From: Bacillus cereus
GTDB taxonomy: Bacteria > Bacillota > Bacilli > Bacillales > Bacillaceae_G
DNA: 64,000 nucleotides
NCBI RefSeq assembly: GCF_025917685.1
Contig: NZ_CP089518.1
Span: forward strand, 5,162,894-5,226,893
Reading direction: 5' to 3'
Part shown: positions 46,925-57,256 of the stretch, in pieces
Layout of the letters: each line of letters starts with the position of its first letter
Numbering within the stretch: the stretch's first letter is position 1
Made by a program: the position numbers and the translations under genes
Notes under the pieces: generated by a model
Seen by the model: the letters and a program-made list of their open reading frames with translations, nothing else
The model's database searches: none
Told to the model about the DNA's origin: nothing

Positions 46925-48894
46925 GATTGTGTGCCTCCCTGTAAATAGTCATCAATAACAAATCGAAGCTTCTCCTCAGCTTCATCTACTGTAACATTTT
47001 TCATTTGTGTGGCTGCATTTGTCAAATGCCCGCCACCTCCTAAATTCTCCATGATTAGCTGTACATTCAATTCACCTAAAGACCTGCCGCTAATCCCAAT
47101 GAAATTCTCTCCGCGTTTCGCAATAACAAATGATGCAATGATACCTGTCATCGTCAATAACGTATCCGCTGATTGTGCAATAAGCACCTGATCATAATAA
47201 TCATCACTATCAACTTTAGCAATCGCAATTCCATTTTTATAAATGTACGCATTTTTAATGGCTTTTGCAACTCGTAAATACTGATTCATGTCTTCTTTTA
47301 AAAGCTCTTGTACAAGTACAGTGTCTGCACCATGCGAGCGTAAATAAGAAGCTGCATCAAATGTGCGAGCGCCTGTACGGAATGTAAAACTTTTCGTATC
47401 AACAATAATACCAGCTAACAATGCCGTTGCTTCTAACATTGTCATCTTTAAATTTTTCGGTTGATACTCAAGTAATTCTGTAACAAGCTCTGCTGTTGAA
47501 GAAGCATACGGTTCCATATAAACAAGCAATGGATCTTCAATGAAATCTTCCCCGCGGCGATGATGGTCAATAACCACTACATTTTCAATCTTATGTAACA
47601 GTTTTTCCTCCATCACCATCGAAGGTTTATGCGTATCAACAACAACAAGTAATGAATCATCATTTGCAAATTCCATCGCTTGCCCTGGTGTAATAAAGTG
47701 TGACCATAACTCTTCATTTTGTTTCACTTTATCCATCAAACGTTTGATTCCTTTATCCGAATCATTTTCGTCTAATACAATATATCCTTTGCGCTCATTT
47801 AATTGCGCTACCTTTAAAATACCAATCGCTGCACCAATCGCATCCATATCAGGAGCCCTATGCCCCATTATAATGACATTACTGCTTTCTAATACTAAAT
47901 CCTTTAACGCATGCGAAATAACTCTAGCACGTACACGAGTACGCTTTTCGACCGGATTCGTTTTACCGCCGTAAAATTTAACTTTACCTGTCGCTTGTTT
48001 GATAGCTACTTGATCTCCACCACGTCCAAGCGCAAGGTCTAAACCAGATTGAGCCATTGCTCCAAGCTCTGATAAAGGCATATCACCTGATCCGACACCT
48101 ACACTTAATGTAAGTGGTATATTCCTTTTGGATGTTTCTTCACGCACTTGATCTAAAATGCTAAACTTACCTTTCTCCATTTGCGCTAAAATACTTTCAT
48201 TTAGTACAACGAAGAACCTCTCTGAAGATGCACGTTTTAAATAAGCACCATACTTAACAGCCCATTCATTTAGACGTGACGTTACAAGGCTTGTTATATT
48301 CGTACGTAATTGATCATCTAATCCTTGTGTAACTTCATCATAATTATCTAAATAAATAACGGCTAAAACCGTACGCTGATCCTCATACATTTTTTCAATC
48401 TCTGTTTGCTCAGTTACATCAAAAAAATAAATTAGTTTTTCTTCTTTCCTTACAAAAACACGGAACTTTCGACTATTTAAAGATACTATATCGTCCGAAG
48501 TCTCTCCTTTAATAAAAAGGAGTAATGTTTCTGATACATCGTACAGATGCCACCCAGCTAATGCGTGTTGCCCCAAACATGAAGACAAGTAAGGATTTGC
48601 CCAATCAATCCCATACTCTTTATTGTATAACAATATACCGATTGGCATCTGGTTGAATGCTTCGTTACTCACTTTTTTTACCCTAGTAATCATATCTGTC
48701 GTATACTTTTCAAAATTCCTTTGAAAGTTAAGTTCAAATCGTATAACTAAAAAGAAAACGATGCTAAAAATAAAAAAGGCGGCTATCCCCATAATTAAGT
48801 GAAAATAACAAAGAATCGAGATTAGCACCAAAACAAAAAATGCCAATACGTAAACAGGATATAAAAACCACTGTTTCTTATAAAATTCAGGCAT
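46921..48894 (-). CDS. gdpP: GdpP (YybT): membrane c-di-AMP phosphodiesterase
   Basis: This 657-aa enzyme hydrolyses cyclic di-AMP to pApA. Two membrane helices (residues 8-55) are followed by a PAS domain (haem-binding in the family), a degenerate GGDEF domain ([11 protein letters not shown]) and DHH-DHHA1 with [30 protein letters not shown] and [12 protein letters not shown]. It sets the c-di-AMP level that controls potassium and osmotic balance. The ATG at 48894 ([10 protein letters not shown]) follows AGGAG; a longer frame is not needed. It is upstream of rplI in the same operon. Confidence 0.95.
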   Translation of the reverse strand: MPEFYKKQWFLYPVYVLAFFVLVLISILCYFHLIMGIAAFFIFSIVFFLVIRFELNFQRNFEKYTTDMITRVKKVSNEAFNQMPIGILLYNKEYGIDWANPYLSSCLGQHALAGWHLYDVSETLLLFIKGETSDDIVSLNSRKFRVFVRKEEKLIYFFDVTEQTEIEKMYEDQRTVLAVIYLDNYDEVTQGLDDQLRTNITSLVTSRLNEWAVKYGAYLKRASSERFFVVLNESILAQMEKGKFSILDQVREETSKRNIPLTLSVGVGSGDMPLSELGAMAQSGLDLALGRGGDQVAIKQATGKVKFYGGKTNPVEKRTRVRARVISHALKDLVLESSNVIIMGHRAPDMDAIGAAIGILKVAQLNERKGYIVLDENDSDKGIKRLMDKVKQNEELWSHFITPGQAMEFANDDSLLVVVDTHKPSMVMEEKLLHKIENVVVIDHHRRGEDFIEDPLLVYMEPYASSTAELVTELLEYQPKNLKMTMLEATALLAGIIVDTKSFTFRTGARTFDAASYLRSHGADTVLVQELLKEDMNQYLRVAKAIKNAYIYKNGIAIAKVDSDDYYDQVLIAQSADTLLTMTGIIASFVIAKRGENFIGISGRSLGELNVQLIMENLGGGGHLTNAATQMKNVTVDEAEEKLRFVIDDYLQGGTQS

Positions 48895-48958
48895 GTATAC
48901 AACTCCTATAACGTAAAACCAACACAATTTCTAGTTAGTTAAACAGATTAAACACCTT

Positions 48959-48982
48959 AAAATAGCATAAAAATGCTATTTT
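48959..48982 (-). terminator. Weak terminator between the DUF2232 gene and gdpP
   Basis: The 10-bp arms AAAATAGCAT and ATGCTATTTT have an AAAA loop and an internal T-run only. It may attenuate read-through and not stop it fully. Confidence 0.5.
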
Positions 48983-48995
48983 ACCCCTTTGTTTT

Positions 48996-49928
48996 TCATT
49001 GCATTTTAGAACGCAATGAAATCCCTAAATCAATTATACCTAAGATTGTCACAAGAGGAAACAGCATTGGAATAAACATACATACAATAAAACTAATAAT
49101 AGGAACGCCTTTCGTAAAACCTTTTTTGTGTGCTAAAAAAGTGATAAACGTTAATCCTTGCAATACAAGTAGCAAGGCAAAGATTACATGTAGATTAGCA
49201 AATACCATATGCAAATATGATGTTGGTTCAACTTTCATGAAAGTTGATAGCAAAATAAACATGACGTAATACCAGACAATACTCTTTGGCAATTGTATAT
49301 CTTTAAATTTAGGCCAAGGTGTCGCGTCGTACTTTAACTTTCTCAAAACACTACCTGATATTATCACTGTGATCCAAGAAAAACATACAGAAACTAGCAC
49401 AAGTATACTTGGAAATAACGTTTGTAATATATCGTTCATTTGTGCAAATAACTCTTTTTGTTCTTTACTAACTGGCATACCAGCCGCATTTGCTATTTTT
49501 TCACTTTGCGCGATGCTTTCACTAAACATATTTTGCATTTGCTTCATTAAATCTATGTTAAAGAACTTTATACTTCCCACATAAATGAGCATCATACCAA
49601 TTAAATATGCAAGTGTTCCAGCTATCAATATCTCCACTGGTTTTTTCCCTTTTTTATACATATATCCTAATACAACACCTATTAATCCAAACATCACTGT
49701 CTTTATGAGACTAATCGGTTGACTCACGATAACTGTAACAAAAAGCGCCGCTACAAAAATTACGAGCACATTAGATAGTTTATGTCTTACTGTTAATAAT
49801 ATAAATGGTAACGGCAACGCAAATATTGCAACTGTGCCTAAAATCGGAACATACATAGATATCAGCAATAACATTGCATATACAGCCAATAACGCTGCGC
49901 CTTCGGTAATAAACCTTGCTTTTTTCAC
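48996..49928 (-). CDS. YybS-family DUF2232 membrane protein
   Basis: This 310-aa polytopic protein has about eight helices, with short charged loops. The sequence (EGAALLAVYAMLLLISMYVP and LGIIDLGISLRSK at the ends) and its position upstream of gdpP-rplI-dnaC identify B. subtilis YybS (DUF2232). The function is unknown; relatives resemble S-components of ECF transporters. The start is preceded by AGAGGTT. Confidence 0.88.
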   Translation of the reverse strand: MKKARFITEGAALLAVYAMLLLISMYVPILGTVAIFALPLPFILLTVRHKLSNVLVIFVAALFVTVIVSQPISLIKTVMFGLIGVVLGYMYKKGKKPVEILIAGTLAYLIGMMLIYVGSIKFFNIDLMKQMQNMFSESIAQSEKIANAAGMPVSKEQKELFAQMNDILQTLFPSILVLVSVCFSWITVIISGSVLRKLKYDATPWPKFKDIQLPKSIVWYYVMFILLSTFMKVEPTSYLHMVFANLHVIFALLLVLQGLTFITFLAHKKGFTKGVPIISFIVCMFIPMLFPLVTILGIIDLGISLRSKMQ

Positions 49929-49963
49929 ATTTTAACCTCTCTTTCAAAAAGAAAAGCATAGCA

Positions 49964-49998
49964 AAATGCACAGTAGAGTCCGACTCTACTGTGCATTT
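49964..49998 (-). terminator. Terminator of the rpsF-ssb-rpsR operon
   Basis: The 17-bp perfect arms AAATGCACAGTAGAGTC and GACTCTACTGTGCATTT are separated by one base. The minus strand then reads TTGC, so the U-run is short. Confidence 0.85.
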
Positions 49999-50007
49999 CA
50001 TACGCTA

Positions 50008-50262
<255 letters not shown>

Positions 50263-50285
50263 TTAAAAATAGCCGATTCATACCA

Positions 50286-50804
50286 TTAAAATGGTAAATC
50301 GTCGTCCGAAATGTCAATCGGTTGACCAACATTCGAAAATGGATCGTCATTCTTCGTAAATCCAGAGTTACCTTGATTACCTTGGTTACCTGAATTACTA
50401 GATTGACCAAATGGGTTAGAGCTTTGGTTACCGAAACCAGCTCCTGATGGTTGCTGATTGAATGAACCACGTTGCTCCCCACCGCCATTACGCGGCTCTA
50501 AAAATTGTACGCTCTCCGCAAGAACTTCTGTTACATATACACGTTTACCATCTTGTCCATCGTAATTACGAGTTTGAAGACGTCCGTCTACGCCTGCTAA
50601 GCTACCTTTTTTCAAATAATTTGCCACGTTTTCTGCTTGTTTACGCCATATTACACAATTAATAAAGTCAGCTTCACGCTCACCTTGTTGATTCGCAAAT
50701 GCGCGATTCACAGCTAACGTAAAAGTAGCTACTGCAACACCATTGGGCGTGTAACGTAAGTCAGGGTCCTTAGTTAAACGACCAACGAGGATAACACGAT
50801 TCAT
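50286..50804 (-). CDS. ssb: Single-stranded DNA-binding protein SsbA
   Basis: This 172-aa protein coats single-stranded DNA in replication and repair. The N-terminal OB fold ([20 protein letters not shown]) is followed by a Gly/Gln/Asn-rich linker and the acidic tip DISDDDLPF that recruits partner proteins. ATG at 50804 is used; TTG at 50807 would mimic the B. subtilis MLNRV start and has a better distance to GGGAG. It lies between rpsF and rpsR. Confidence 0.96.
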   Translation of the reverse strand: MNRVILVGRLTKDPDLRYTPNGVAVATFTLAVNRAFANQQGEREADFINCVIWRKQAENVANYLKKGSLAGVDGRLQTRNYDGQDGKRVYVTEVLAESVQFLEPRNGGGEQRGSFNQQPSGAGFGNQSSNPFGQSSNSGNQGNQGNSGFTKNDDPFSNVGQPIDISDDDLPF

Positions 50805-50833
50805 CAATCGAACCACTCTCCCTTATATATCAA

Positions 50834-51124
50834 TTATTTTTCTTCTTCTTTAACAACGATATGACGAAGGATATCTTCGTTGATCTTAGCTAAACGGTCG
50901 AATTCGTTAATCGCCTCTGAGTTAGAGTTCACGTTTAAGATCATGTAGAAACCTTCACGTAAGTCGTTGATTTCGTAAGCTAAACGACGCTTACCCCACT
51001 CTTTCGTGTTAATGATTTCTGCACCATTGTTTGTTAAAACACCTGCAAAACGTTCAACTAAAGCTTTTTGAGCTTCTTCTTCAACGCCAGGACGAATGAT
51101 GTACATAATTTCGTACTTTCTCAT
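50834..51124 (-). CDS. rpsF: 30S ribosomal protein S6
   Basis: This 96-aa ribosomal protein ([17 protein letters not shown], then [18 protein letters not shown]) pairs with S18 on the platform of the small subunit. The ATG at 51124 follows AAAGGAGGTG. It is the first gene of the operon, and its mRNA leader can fold to hide this Shine-Dalgarno. Confidence 0.97.
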   Translation of the reverse strand: MRKYEIMYIIRPGVEEEAQKALVERFAGVLTNNGAEIINTKEWGKRRLAYEINDLREGFYMILNVNSNSEAINEFDRLAKINEDILRHIVVKEEEK

Positions 51125-51175
51125 TACACTTTCACCTCCTTTTGGTCTAAACGGCCCATAATGGGCAAGGAGCAA
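51125..51175 (-). ncRNA. rpsF leader, S6:S18-type autoregulatory element
   Basis: On the minus strand the leader reads CTCCTT (51172-51167), a hairpin GCCC-ATTAT-GGGC, then CCGTTTAGACC, then AAGGAG (51141-51136), which is the rpsF Shine-Dalgarno. CTCCTT can pair with AAGGAG and block translation. The CCG after the hairpin agrees with the bulge of known S6:S18 leaders, which mimics the 16S rRNA site for the two proteins. Confidence 0.65.
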
Positions 51176-51205
51176 TTAATTTATAGTAATTACTCACGAG
51201 TTTAG

Positions 51206-51234
51206 ATTATATCATAGTAAGTTATATGAATCAA
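51206..51234 (-). promoter_or_regulatory. Promoter of rpsF-ssb-rpsR
   Basis: On the minus strand TTGATT (51234-51229), a 17-bp spacer and TGA before a perfect TATAAT (51211-51206). The predicted leader is about 75 nt. Confidence 0.8.
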
Positions 51235-51251
51235 CTCACCAATACGTAAAA

Positions 51252-51284
51252 AACTTGGCAAACATATAATATATTTGCCAAGTT
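51252..51284 (-). terminator. Terminator of ychF
   Basis: The 11-bp arms AACTTGGCAAA and TTTGCCAAGTT have an 11-nt loop, then TTTTTTACG on the minus strand. Confidence 0.88.
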
Positions 51285-51315
51285 CATATCTTTATTTTTC
51301 CTAGGAAATATTAAA

Positions 51316-52416
51316 TTAAACGTTAAAGCGGAAGTGCATAACATCTCCGTCTTTTACGATATACTCTTTTCCTTCTAAACGTACTTTTCCAGCTTCTTTT
51401 GCAGCTGTCATAGAACCGTTTGTCATTAAATCATCATAAGAAACTGTTTCTGCGCGAATAAATCCACGCTCAAAGTCTGTATGAATTACGCCAGCACATT
51501 GTGGTGCTTTCATACCTTGTTTAAACGTCCATGCACGCACTTCTTGCACACCAGCTGTGAAGTAAGTAGCAAGTCCTAATAAGTCATATGCAGCACGAAT
51601 TAACTGATCTAAACCAGATTCTTCAATACCTAATTCTTCCAGGAATACTTTTTTCTCTTCTTCGTCTAACTCAGCGATTTCTGATTCGATTTTTGCACAT
51701 ACAACGATAACTTGAGAATTTTCATTTGCAGCAAATTCTTTTACCATTTGTACATATTTATTTTCAGAAGGATCCATAATATCATCTTCACTTACGTTTG
51801 CTACGTATAGCATTTCTTTCGTTGTAAGTAAATGAAGGCCTTTAACAATCTTCATTTGCTCTTCTGTAAATTCAACAGTACGAGCTGGTTTTCCCTCTTC
51901 GAAAGCTTCTTTTAAACGCACTAAAATTTCATGCTCATATACTGCTTCTTTATCTTTTTGTCTTGCTAATTTCGCGACACGCTCGATACGTTTATCAACT
52001 GATTCTAAATCCGCTAAGATTAGTTCTAAGTTGATTGTTTCAATATCATCAATTGGATCTACTTTCCCTGAAACGTGTGTAATGTTTTCATCTTCAAAAC
52101 AACGAACAACTTGGCAAATTGCATCTACTTGGCGAATGTGAGATAAGAATTTATTTCCTAATCCTTCACCTTTACTTGCACCTTTTACGATACCTGCAAT
52201 ATCAGTAAATTCGAATACAGTCGGAACAGTTTTTTTCGGTTCTACTAATTCCGTTAATTTATTTAAACGCTCATCTGGTACTTCTACGATCCCTACGTTT
52301 GGGTCAATCGTACAGAATGGATAGTTCGCAGATTCTGCTCCTGCTTGTGTAATTGCATTAAATAAAGTGGACTTTCCTACGTTAGGTAATCCAACAATCC
52401 CAGCCGTTAATCCCAT
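51316..52416 (-). CDS. ychF: Redox-regulated ATPase YchF (Obg-like)
   Basis: This 366-aa P-loop protein of the Obg family prefers ATP. Motifs are GLPNVGKSTLFNAIT, DIAGIVKGASKGEGLGNKFL, a coiled-coil middle and a C-terminal TGS domain (VIHTDFERGFIRAETVSY, VMHFRFNV). It binds ribosomes and affects stress responses; the precise role is unclear. The ATG at 52416 follows AGGAGTG. It follows the DUF951 and MscS genes on the same strand. Confidence 0.95.
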   Translation of the reverse strand: MGLTAGIVGLPNVGKSTLFNAITQAGAESANYPFCTIDPNVGIVEVPDERLNKLTELVEPKKTVPTVFEFTDIAGIVKGASKGEGLGNKFLSHIRQVDAICQVVRCFEDENITHVSGKVDPIDDIETINLELILADLESVDKRIERVAKLARQKDKEAVYEHEILVRLKEAFEEGKPARTVEFTEEQMKIVKGLHLLTTKEMLYVANVSEDDIMDPSENKYVQMVKEFAANENSQVIVVCAKIESEIAELDEEEKKVFLEELGIEESGLDQLIRAAYDLLGLATYFTAGVQEVRAWTFKQGMKAPQCAGVIHTDFERGFIRAETVSYDDLMTNGSMTAAKEAGKVRLEGKEYIVKDGDVMHFRFNV

Positions 52417-52494
52417 ATTTTTCACTCCTATGTCTCAATCTTTCATCATTATAGATAGTAACGAAAAAAATGACAAGTTTCCTCCAAACGAAAA

Positions 52495-52527
52495 AAAGTA
52501 ACAATTGCCCACTGCAACTGTTACTTT
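52495..52527 (-). terminator. Terminator after the DUF951 gene
   Basis: The 9-bp arms AAAGTAACA and TGTTACTTT, partly extended by TTGC/GCAA, are followed by TTTTTTTCG on the minus strand. Confidence 0.82.
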
Positions 52528-52531
52528 CTCT

Positions 52532-52729
52532 CTATTCTTCATGCTTCACAAGTATTTTTTTTACCTTACGATCAAACTCTCTTCGAGGAATCATTACCGA
52601 ATGGTCACATCCCTCGCACTTAATGCGGATATCCATTCCCATACGAATAATCTTCCAGCGATTTACACCACATGGATGGGCCTTCTTCATTTCCACAACA
52701 TCGTACAAGTTATATTGCTTTTGCTCCAC
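52532..52729 (-). CDS. DUF951 domain-containing protein (YyzM-like)
   Basis: This 65-aa protein has the DUF951 pattern VVEMKKAHPCGVNRWKI, then CEGCDHSVMIPRREFDRKVKK. Cys residues could bind a metal; the function is unknown. The small gene is conserved between the mscS and ychF genes near Firmicute origins. It follows mscS by 20 bp and likely shares its transcript. Confidence 0.9.
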   Translation of the reverse strand: MEQKQYNLYDVVEMKKAHPCGVNRWKIIRMGMDIRIKCEGCDHSVMIPRREFDRKVKKILVKHEE

Positions 52730-52749
52730 TCTCCAAACCCCTCTCTATA

Positions 52750-53607
52750 CTAAATTGCTTTTTCACTAACCAATTCTTCACGATTATATAAAACCATACG
52801 TGGATATGGAATTTCAATTCCATGTAAATCTAGACGATTTTTAATTTCTTTACGAAGGGCTCTTGCAATAACTGCATGTTGCATTGGCTCCACTTCAACA
52901 ATAACACGTAATATAACTTCTGATGCAGCTAATGTTTGTACACCTAACAATTGAGGTGTTGTTACCATCTTCTCGTACTTTGCAGGTAATTCTACTAATA
53001 ACTCTTCAATTACTTGCTCTGCTTTTGCTATGTCAGCCTCATACGAAATAGATACATCAACGAATGCCACGCTATTACTGACTGAAAAATTAGTAACTTG
53101 AATGATACTTCCGTTTGGCAAAGTATGAATTTCACCTGTCCAACTCTTTACTTTTGTCGTACGCAGTCCAATTTCTAAAACGACTCCTTCAAACTGACCA
53201 ATTCTTACATAGTCACCTACTGAAAACTGATCTTCTAACAAAATAAATAGTCCTGTAATGACATCTTTCACTAAACTTTGAGCACCAAATCCGACTGCTA
53301 AACCAATGACCCCAGCACCAGCTAATAGACCTGATGCATTAATATTGAACACGCCTAAAATCGCAATTAACATGATAAACATAACAACGTATGCCACAAT
53401 ATTTTCAAGTAACTTCGCTACTGTAACTGTACGACGTTCTGAAATTTGAATTGGCGAGCGACTTCCCATACGAAACGCATTTCGTACAATTGCCCTTGCA
53501 ACTCGCACAACGATTGCACCAAGTATTAAAATAACGACTATTTGTAGTGATTTTACACCTATATTCGTCCAATCAATAGACTCAAACCATTTCAACGCTA
53601 AATCCAT
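52750..53607 (-). CDS. Small-conductance mechanosensitive channel (MscS family)
   Basis: This 285-aa membrane protein has three helices (about 15-40, 65-85, 92-115). The pore helix GLLAGAGVIGLAVGFGAQSLVKDVITG is Gly/Ala-rich as in MscS; the beta domain (VGDYVRIGQFEGVVLEIGLRTTKV) and the C-terminal alpha-beta domain follow. It releases solutes on hypo-osmotic shock. The start has GAGAGGTAGAGG upstream. Its promoter lies in the 260-bp gap shared with yyaC. Confidence 0.93.
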   Translation of the reverse strand: MDLALKWFESIDWTNIGVKSLQIVVILILGAIVVRVARAIVRNAFRMGSRSPIQISERRTVTVAKLLENIVAYVVMFIMLIAILGVFNINASGLLAGAGVIGLAVGFGAQSLVKDVITGLFILLEDQFSVGDYVRIGQFEGVVLEIGLRTTKVKSWTGEIHTLPNGSIIQVTNFSVSNSVAFVDVSISYEADIAKAEQVIEELLVELPAKYEKMVTTPQLLGVQTLAASEVILRVIVEVEPMQHAVIARALRKEIKNRLDLHGIEIPYPRMVLYNREELVSEKAI

Positions 53608-53724
53608 GTACCTCTACCTCTCCAGCTAAAATTTCTTTTTAGTTATCCTTCTTATTGTATCAGAAGTCTCTCTGATTTCTGAAAAAATTTTATGACTTTA
53701 ATTCCATTTGTTAACTTCTATCCA

Positions 53725-53755
53725 GGTATAAAATGGAGCGAATATATATATACTA
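53725..53755 (+). promoter_or_regulatory. Candidate forespore (sigma-G/F) promoter of yyaC
   Basis: GGTATA (53725-53730), an 18-bp spacer, then TATACTA (53749-53755). This compares with the sigma-G consensus GHATR and CATWHTA with one mismatch. It lies 113 bp upstream of the yyaC start. Confidence 0.5.
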
Positions 53756-53867
53756 GTACTATTATTTCCGTTTTCACTCACATTTTGCAAAAAGTACGCA
53801 CTTATAGTTTTCCATTTTACTCAACGTATAACATATTTTGAAAATTTATTAAAAGGATGGGTGCTTC

Positions 53868-54464
53868 ATGAATATTGGAAGTTTTCGCTTACCTTTTTTC
53901 GAAAAAGAAACTCAAAATGTTATGCATCAAGACTTAGAAGCCTCCGAGACAATCAGTAATTTCCTACTTTCCCATATCCCTATTAGAACTAATACACCAC
54001 TTATTCTCGTTTGTATTGGGACGGATCGTTCCACCGGTGACGCACTCGGTCCATTAGTCGGTACAAAACTGGAACAAGTAGAAATTAAGAACTTCCAAGT
54101 ATTCGGCACACTAGATGAACCAATACATGCGTTAAATTTAGAAGAGAAAATTCAGAATATACAGAAAGAAAATCCTACTTCTTTTATAATTGCTGTTGAT
54201 GCATGCTTAGGAAAATCTCAAAGTATCGGTTCAATCACTACCGGAATGGGACCTAGTAAACCTGGAGCTGCGATGAATAAGAAATTACCTGCAGTTGGTG
54301 ATTTGCATATACATGGCATCGTCAATCTAAATGGTTTTATGGAGTTTTTCGTTCTTCAAAATACAAGGTTAAGTTTAGTCATGAAAATGGCTGATGTAAT
54401 CGCACAAAGTATCAAAGAAACGGACCAAAAATTATCTACGTTAAAAAAAGCAAACCATCTCTAA
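53868..54464 (+). CDS. yyaC: YyaC: GPR-like spore protein
   Basis: This 198-aa protein is related to the germination protease GPR (DUF1256). Visible signatures are ILVCIGTDRSTGDALGPLVG, AVDACLGKSQSIGSITTG and GPSKPGAAMNKKLPAVGDL. B. subtilis YyaC is made in the forespore. Protease activity is not proven. The start follows AAAGGATGG. It is monocistronic and converges on spo0J. Confidence 0.93.
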   Translation: MNIGSFRLPFFEKETQNVMHQDLEASETISNFLLSHIPIRTNTPLILVCIGTDRSTGDALGPLVGTKLEQVEIKNFQVFGTLDEPIHALNLEEKIQNIQKENPTSFIIAVDACLGKSQSIGSITTGMGPSKPGAAMNKKLPAVGDLHIHGIVNLNGFMEFFVLQNTRLSLVMKMADVIAQSIKETDQKLSTLKKANHL

Positions 54465-54486
54465 ATAATAAGATGGTTTGCTTTTT
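54445..54486. terminator. Bidirectional terminator between yyaC and spo0J
   Basis: The 16-bp arms AAAAAGCAAACCATCT and AGATGGTTTGCTTTTT overlap both stop codons. Confidence 0.88.
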
Positions 54487-55336
54487 AGTTTTTCTGTGCT
54501 AATAATTCTAAAATACGATTTAAATCTTCTTTATTGAAAAATTCAATTTCAATTTTACCTTTTTCTTTTTTTGTTTCTTTAATTTTTACATCTGTACCAA
54601 ACTTTTCTCTTAAGAACGTTTCGCGCTCTACGAAGAATATATTTCGCTCTTTTTTTATCTGTTTTGTTTCACGTGAAACGCTTTGATTAATCTCTTGGAC
54701 AATTTTTTCTAATTGGCGAACATTTAATCCTTCTTTTTCGATTCGTTTCAATAAAGACTTCAGCTGTTCTTCATCTTTTATCGTAAGTAAGGTTCTACCG
54801 TGAGCCATTGAAAGTTGACCATTTGCAATCATATCTTGTACGAACGAAGGGAGGCTTAATAACCGAGTATAATTTGCAATGTAAGGTCTGCTTTTACCAA
54901 GACGTTTCGCTAATCGTTCTTGCGTTACATTTAGCTCATTCATTAACATCTGATATGCCATTGCCTCTTCCATAGGATTTAAATCTTCTCGTTGTAGGTT
55001 TTCAAGCAAAGCAAATTCCATCATTTGCTGCTCGTTTAATTGCCTTACAACAGCAGGCACCTTTTCAAGTCCAGCCTCTTTAGCAGCACGATATCTTCTT
55101 TCACCTGCAACAATTTCATATCCCTTAATACTCTTTCTAGCGATTAATGGTTGCAATATGCCATGTTCTTTAATAGAAGCCGCCAATTCCTGAATTGCTT
55201 CTTTATTGAAATGCTTACGTGGTTGATATGGATTCGGCCTTAATTCAGTTACTATAATCTCCTGAATCGTTTCTTCTTCCTTCACATCCAAATCAGGAAA
55301 AAACACATTAATTCCTCTTCCTAATCCTTTAGCCAC
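54485..55336 (-). CDS. spo0J: Spo0J / ParB chromosome segregation protein
   Basis: This 283-aa CTP-dependent clamp loads at parS and recruits SMC. The N-terminal CTP/ParB domain shows [12 protein letters not shown] and [11 protein letters not shown]; the helix-turn-helix is around [18 protein letters not shown]-terminal dimerisation domain ends the protein. GTG at 55336 gives the family start [13 protein letters not shown] at 55342 is an alternative with a closer GAGG. It overlaps soj by 8 bp. The gene contains a parS site. Confidence 0.96.
   Translation of the reverse strand: MAKGLGRGINVFFPDLDVKEEETIQEIIVTELRPNPYQPRKHFNKEAIQELAASIKEHGILQPLIARKSIKGYEIVAGERRYRAAKEAGLEKVPAVVRQLNEQQMMEFALLENLQREDLNPMEEAMAYQMLMNELNVTQERLAKRLGKSRPYIANYTRLLSLPSFVQDMIANGQLSMAHGRTLLTIKDEEQLKSLLKRIEKEGLNVRQLEKIVQEINQSVSRETKQIKKERNIFFVERETFLREKFGTDVKIKETKKEKGKIEIEFFNKEDLNRILELLAQKN
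54665..54680. other. parS site inside spo0J
   Basis: TGTTTCACGTGAAACG matches TGTTTCACGTGAAACA at 15 of 16 positions. B. subtilis also has a parS within spo0J. It is the ParB nucleation site next to oriC. Confidence 0.93.
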
Positions 55337-56090
55337 CTGCAATCACTTCCTCTGCTAAATCTATATATACTTCTGCTCCTCTTGATTTAGCGTCATACTG
55401 CATAATCGGTTTCCCATGACTTGGCGCCTCACTTAAGCGCACATTTCGAGGAATAATCGAACGGTATACTTTATCCCTAAAGTATTTTTTCACTTCATCT
55501 ATAACTTGAATCCCTAAATTTGTACGGGCATCCAACATCGTTAACAATACACCTTGGATTGCTAAATTTTTATTTAAATGTTTTTGCACAAGTCGAACTG
55601 TATTTAATAGCTGACTTAATCCTTCTAGTGCGTAATATTCACACTGAACAGGAATAATAACTGAATCTGCTGCTGTTAATGCATTAATCGTTAATAACCC
55701 TAAGGATGGGGGACAGTCGATAATAATATAATCATATTCATCACGAACTGGCTGTAATGCCCTTTGCAAACGTACTTCCCGGGAAATAGTCGGTACCAAT
55801 TCAATTTCAGCACCGGCCAATTGAATTGTAGCGGGTAGAACATCTAAGTTTTCAGTTGCGGTTTTCCGTATAACTCCTTGAACATCTGCATCTTCCACCA
55901 GAACATTATAAATACATTGATCTAATTCGGATTTTTCAATTCCCACACCAGTCGTGGCATTTCCTTGAGCATCAATGTCTACGAGAAGGACCTTTTTACC
56001 TACTTGCGCCAATCCAGCCCCTAAATTAACAGATGTTGTTGTTTTTCCAACACCGCCTTTTTGATTAGCAATAGCAATGATTTTTCCCAT
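55329..56090 (-). CDS. soj: Soj / ParA ATPase
   Basis: This 253-aa deviant Walker ATPase ([19 protein letters not shown], then [10 protein letters not shown]) binds DNA and regulates DnaA and chromosome segregation with Spo0J. The ATG at 56090 follows AGGTGA; six more codons upstream are not used. It is the first gene of soj-spo0J and lies 188 bp downstream of noc. Confidence 0.96.
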   Translation of the reverse strand: MGKIIAIANQKGGVGKTTTSVNLGAGLAQVGKKVLLVDIDAQGNATTGVGIEKSELDQCIYNVLVEDADVQGVIRKTATENLDVLPATIQLAGAEIELVPTISREVRLQRALQPVRDEYDYIIIDCPPSLGLLTINALTAADSVIIPVQCEYYALEGLSQLLNTVRLVQKHLNKNLAIQGVLLTMLDARTNLGIQVIDEVKKYFRDKVYRSIIPRNVRLSEAPSHGKPIMQYDAKSRGAEVYIDLAEEVIAGG

Positions 56091-56237
56091 GATGTCACCT
56101 ACTTTCAACCTTTCTATCTTATTCTAGTAACAATTACGTTTATTGTAACATGAAATAAAAGCTTTTCTTTTACGTCCTTATTAAACTTCAAAATTTATTT
56201 CTAAACTCCTTCTTCATTAACAAGAAAATATAGTAAA

Positions 56238-56266
56238 AGAGACCTCTCCACTAGGATAAGGTCTCT
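56238..56266 (-). terminator. Terminator of noc
   Basis: The 8-bp arms AGAGACCT and AGGTCTCT have a 13-nt loop, then TTTTAC on the minus strand. It lies 12 bp past the noc stop. Confidence 0.75.
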
Positions 56267-56278
56267 AACACGCCATTA

Positions 56279-57151
56279 TTATTTTTTCTTCGGAATTTTA
56301 ATCGTAATTTGATAGTACTCATCAAATTCTTCTTCCTCAGAATTAACATTTAAACCACTATTAGTAACCATTTGTAATGACTGCCTAATTGTATTCATAG
56401 CAATTCTCGTATCTCTACTTACAGCTTTTTGCTTTGCTTTACGCTTCGGTTTTGCTTCCTCTAGTAATTTTGCAATTCGTTCTTCTGTTTGCTTTACATT
56501 CAGTTGTTTTTCCACAATTTCTTGTAAAACCTTCAGTTGTAATTCCTCATTTTTTAAAGGAATGAGAGCACGAGCGTGACGTTCTGTAATAGTTTTTTCT
56601 AATAACGCACTTTTTATTTCCTCAGGCAACTTTAATAATCGCAACTTATTTGCGATTGTGGATTGCCCTTTTCCAAGTCGTTGTGCCAATGCTTCTTGTG
56701 TTAAATTATGTAACTCAATCAGCTTTTGATATGCCACAGCTTCCTCGATTGCTGTTAATTCCTCACGTTGCAAATTTTCAATTAGCGCTACAGAAGCTGT
56801 CTCTGTATCATTTAAGTTCTTTATAATTGCAGGAACCTTTTCCCACCCTAGCTTCGTTGCTGCGCGGAAACGTCTTTCTCCAGCAATAATCTCGTACTTA
56901 TCATCCTCATATTGCCTCACGACAATCGGCTGGATAAGCCCATGAGTACGAATCGTTAATGCTAGTTCATCGATTCGTGCATCATCGAAAACTGTTCGTG
57001 GTTGATAACGGTTAGGGGTAATATTTACTATCGGGATTTCTTGTATTTCCTCATATACCTTTTTATCTATTTCTTCATGGCTTTCCTCTTGTAATTCGAA
57101 TTCGCTCTCTTTATCTCCAAAGCCAAATAAACGAGAAAACGTATTTTTCAT
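56279..57151 (-). CDS. noc: Noc nucleoid occlusion protein (ParB paralogue)
   Basis: This 290-aa DNA-binding protein blocks septum assembly over the nucleoid. It starts with an amphipathic membrane-binding helix ([12 protein letters not shown]), then the ParB fold with [26 protein letters not shown] and helix-turn-helix [19 protein letters not shown]. It arose from ParB, and its site is related to but distinct from parS. It lies between rsmG and soj. A parS/Noc-like palindrome precedes its start by 43 bp. Confidence 0.96.
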   Translation of the reverse strand: MKNTFSRLFGFGDKESEFELQEESHEEIDKKVYEEIQEIPIVNITPNRYQPRTVFDDARIDELALTIRTHGLIQPIVVRQYEDDKYEIIAGERRFRAATKLGWEKVPAIIKNLNDTETASVALIENLQREELTAIEEAVAYQKLIELHNLTQEALAQRLGKGQSTIANKLRLLKLPEEIKSALLEKTITERHARALIPLKNEELQLKVLQEIVEKQLNVKQTEERIAKLLEEAKPKRKAKQKAVSRDTRIAMNTIRQSLQMVTNSGLNVNSEEEEFDEYYQITIKIPKKK

Positions 57152-57193
57152 ACATATTCCACCACCTTTTAGGCCTATTGACTATTCTCCATA

Positions 57194-57215
57194 AAATGTT
57201 TCCTATGAAACATTT
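57194..57215. promoter_or_regulatory. ParB/Noc-type palindrome upstream of noc
   Basis: AAATGTTTC and GAAACATTT are perfect 9-bp arms around CTAT. The core TGTTTCCTATGAAACA matches parS at 13 of 16 positions, mismatching only in the centre. It also partly resembles the B. subtilis Noc site ATTTCCCGGGAAAT. Confidence 0.6.
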
Positions 57216-57256
57216 ACGTTTTCATTTATATAATTCAATCTTACGTCTAATAAGAT

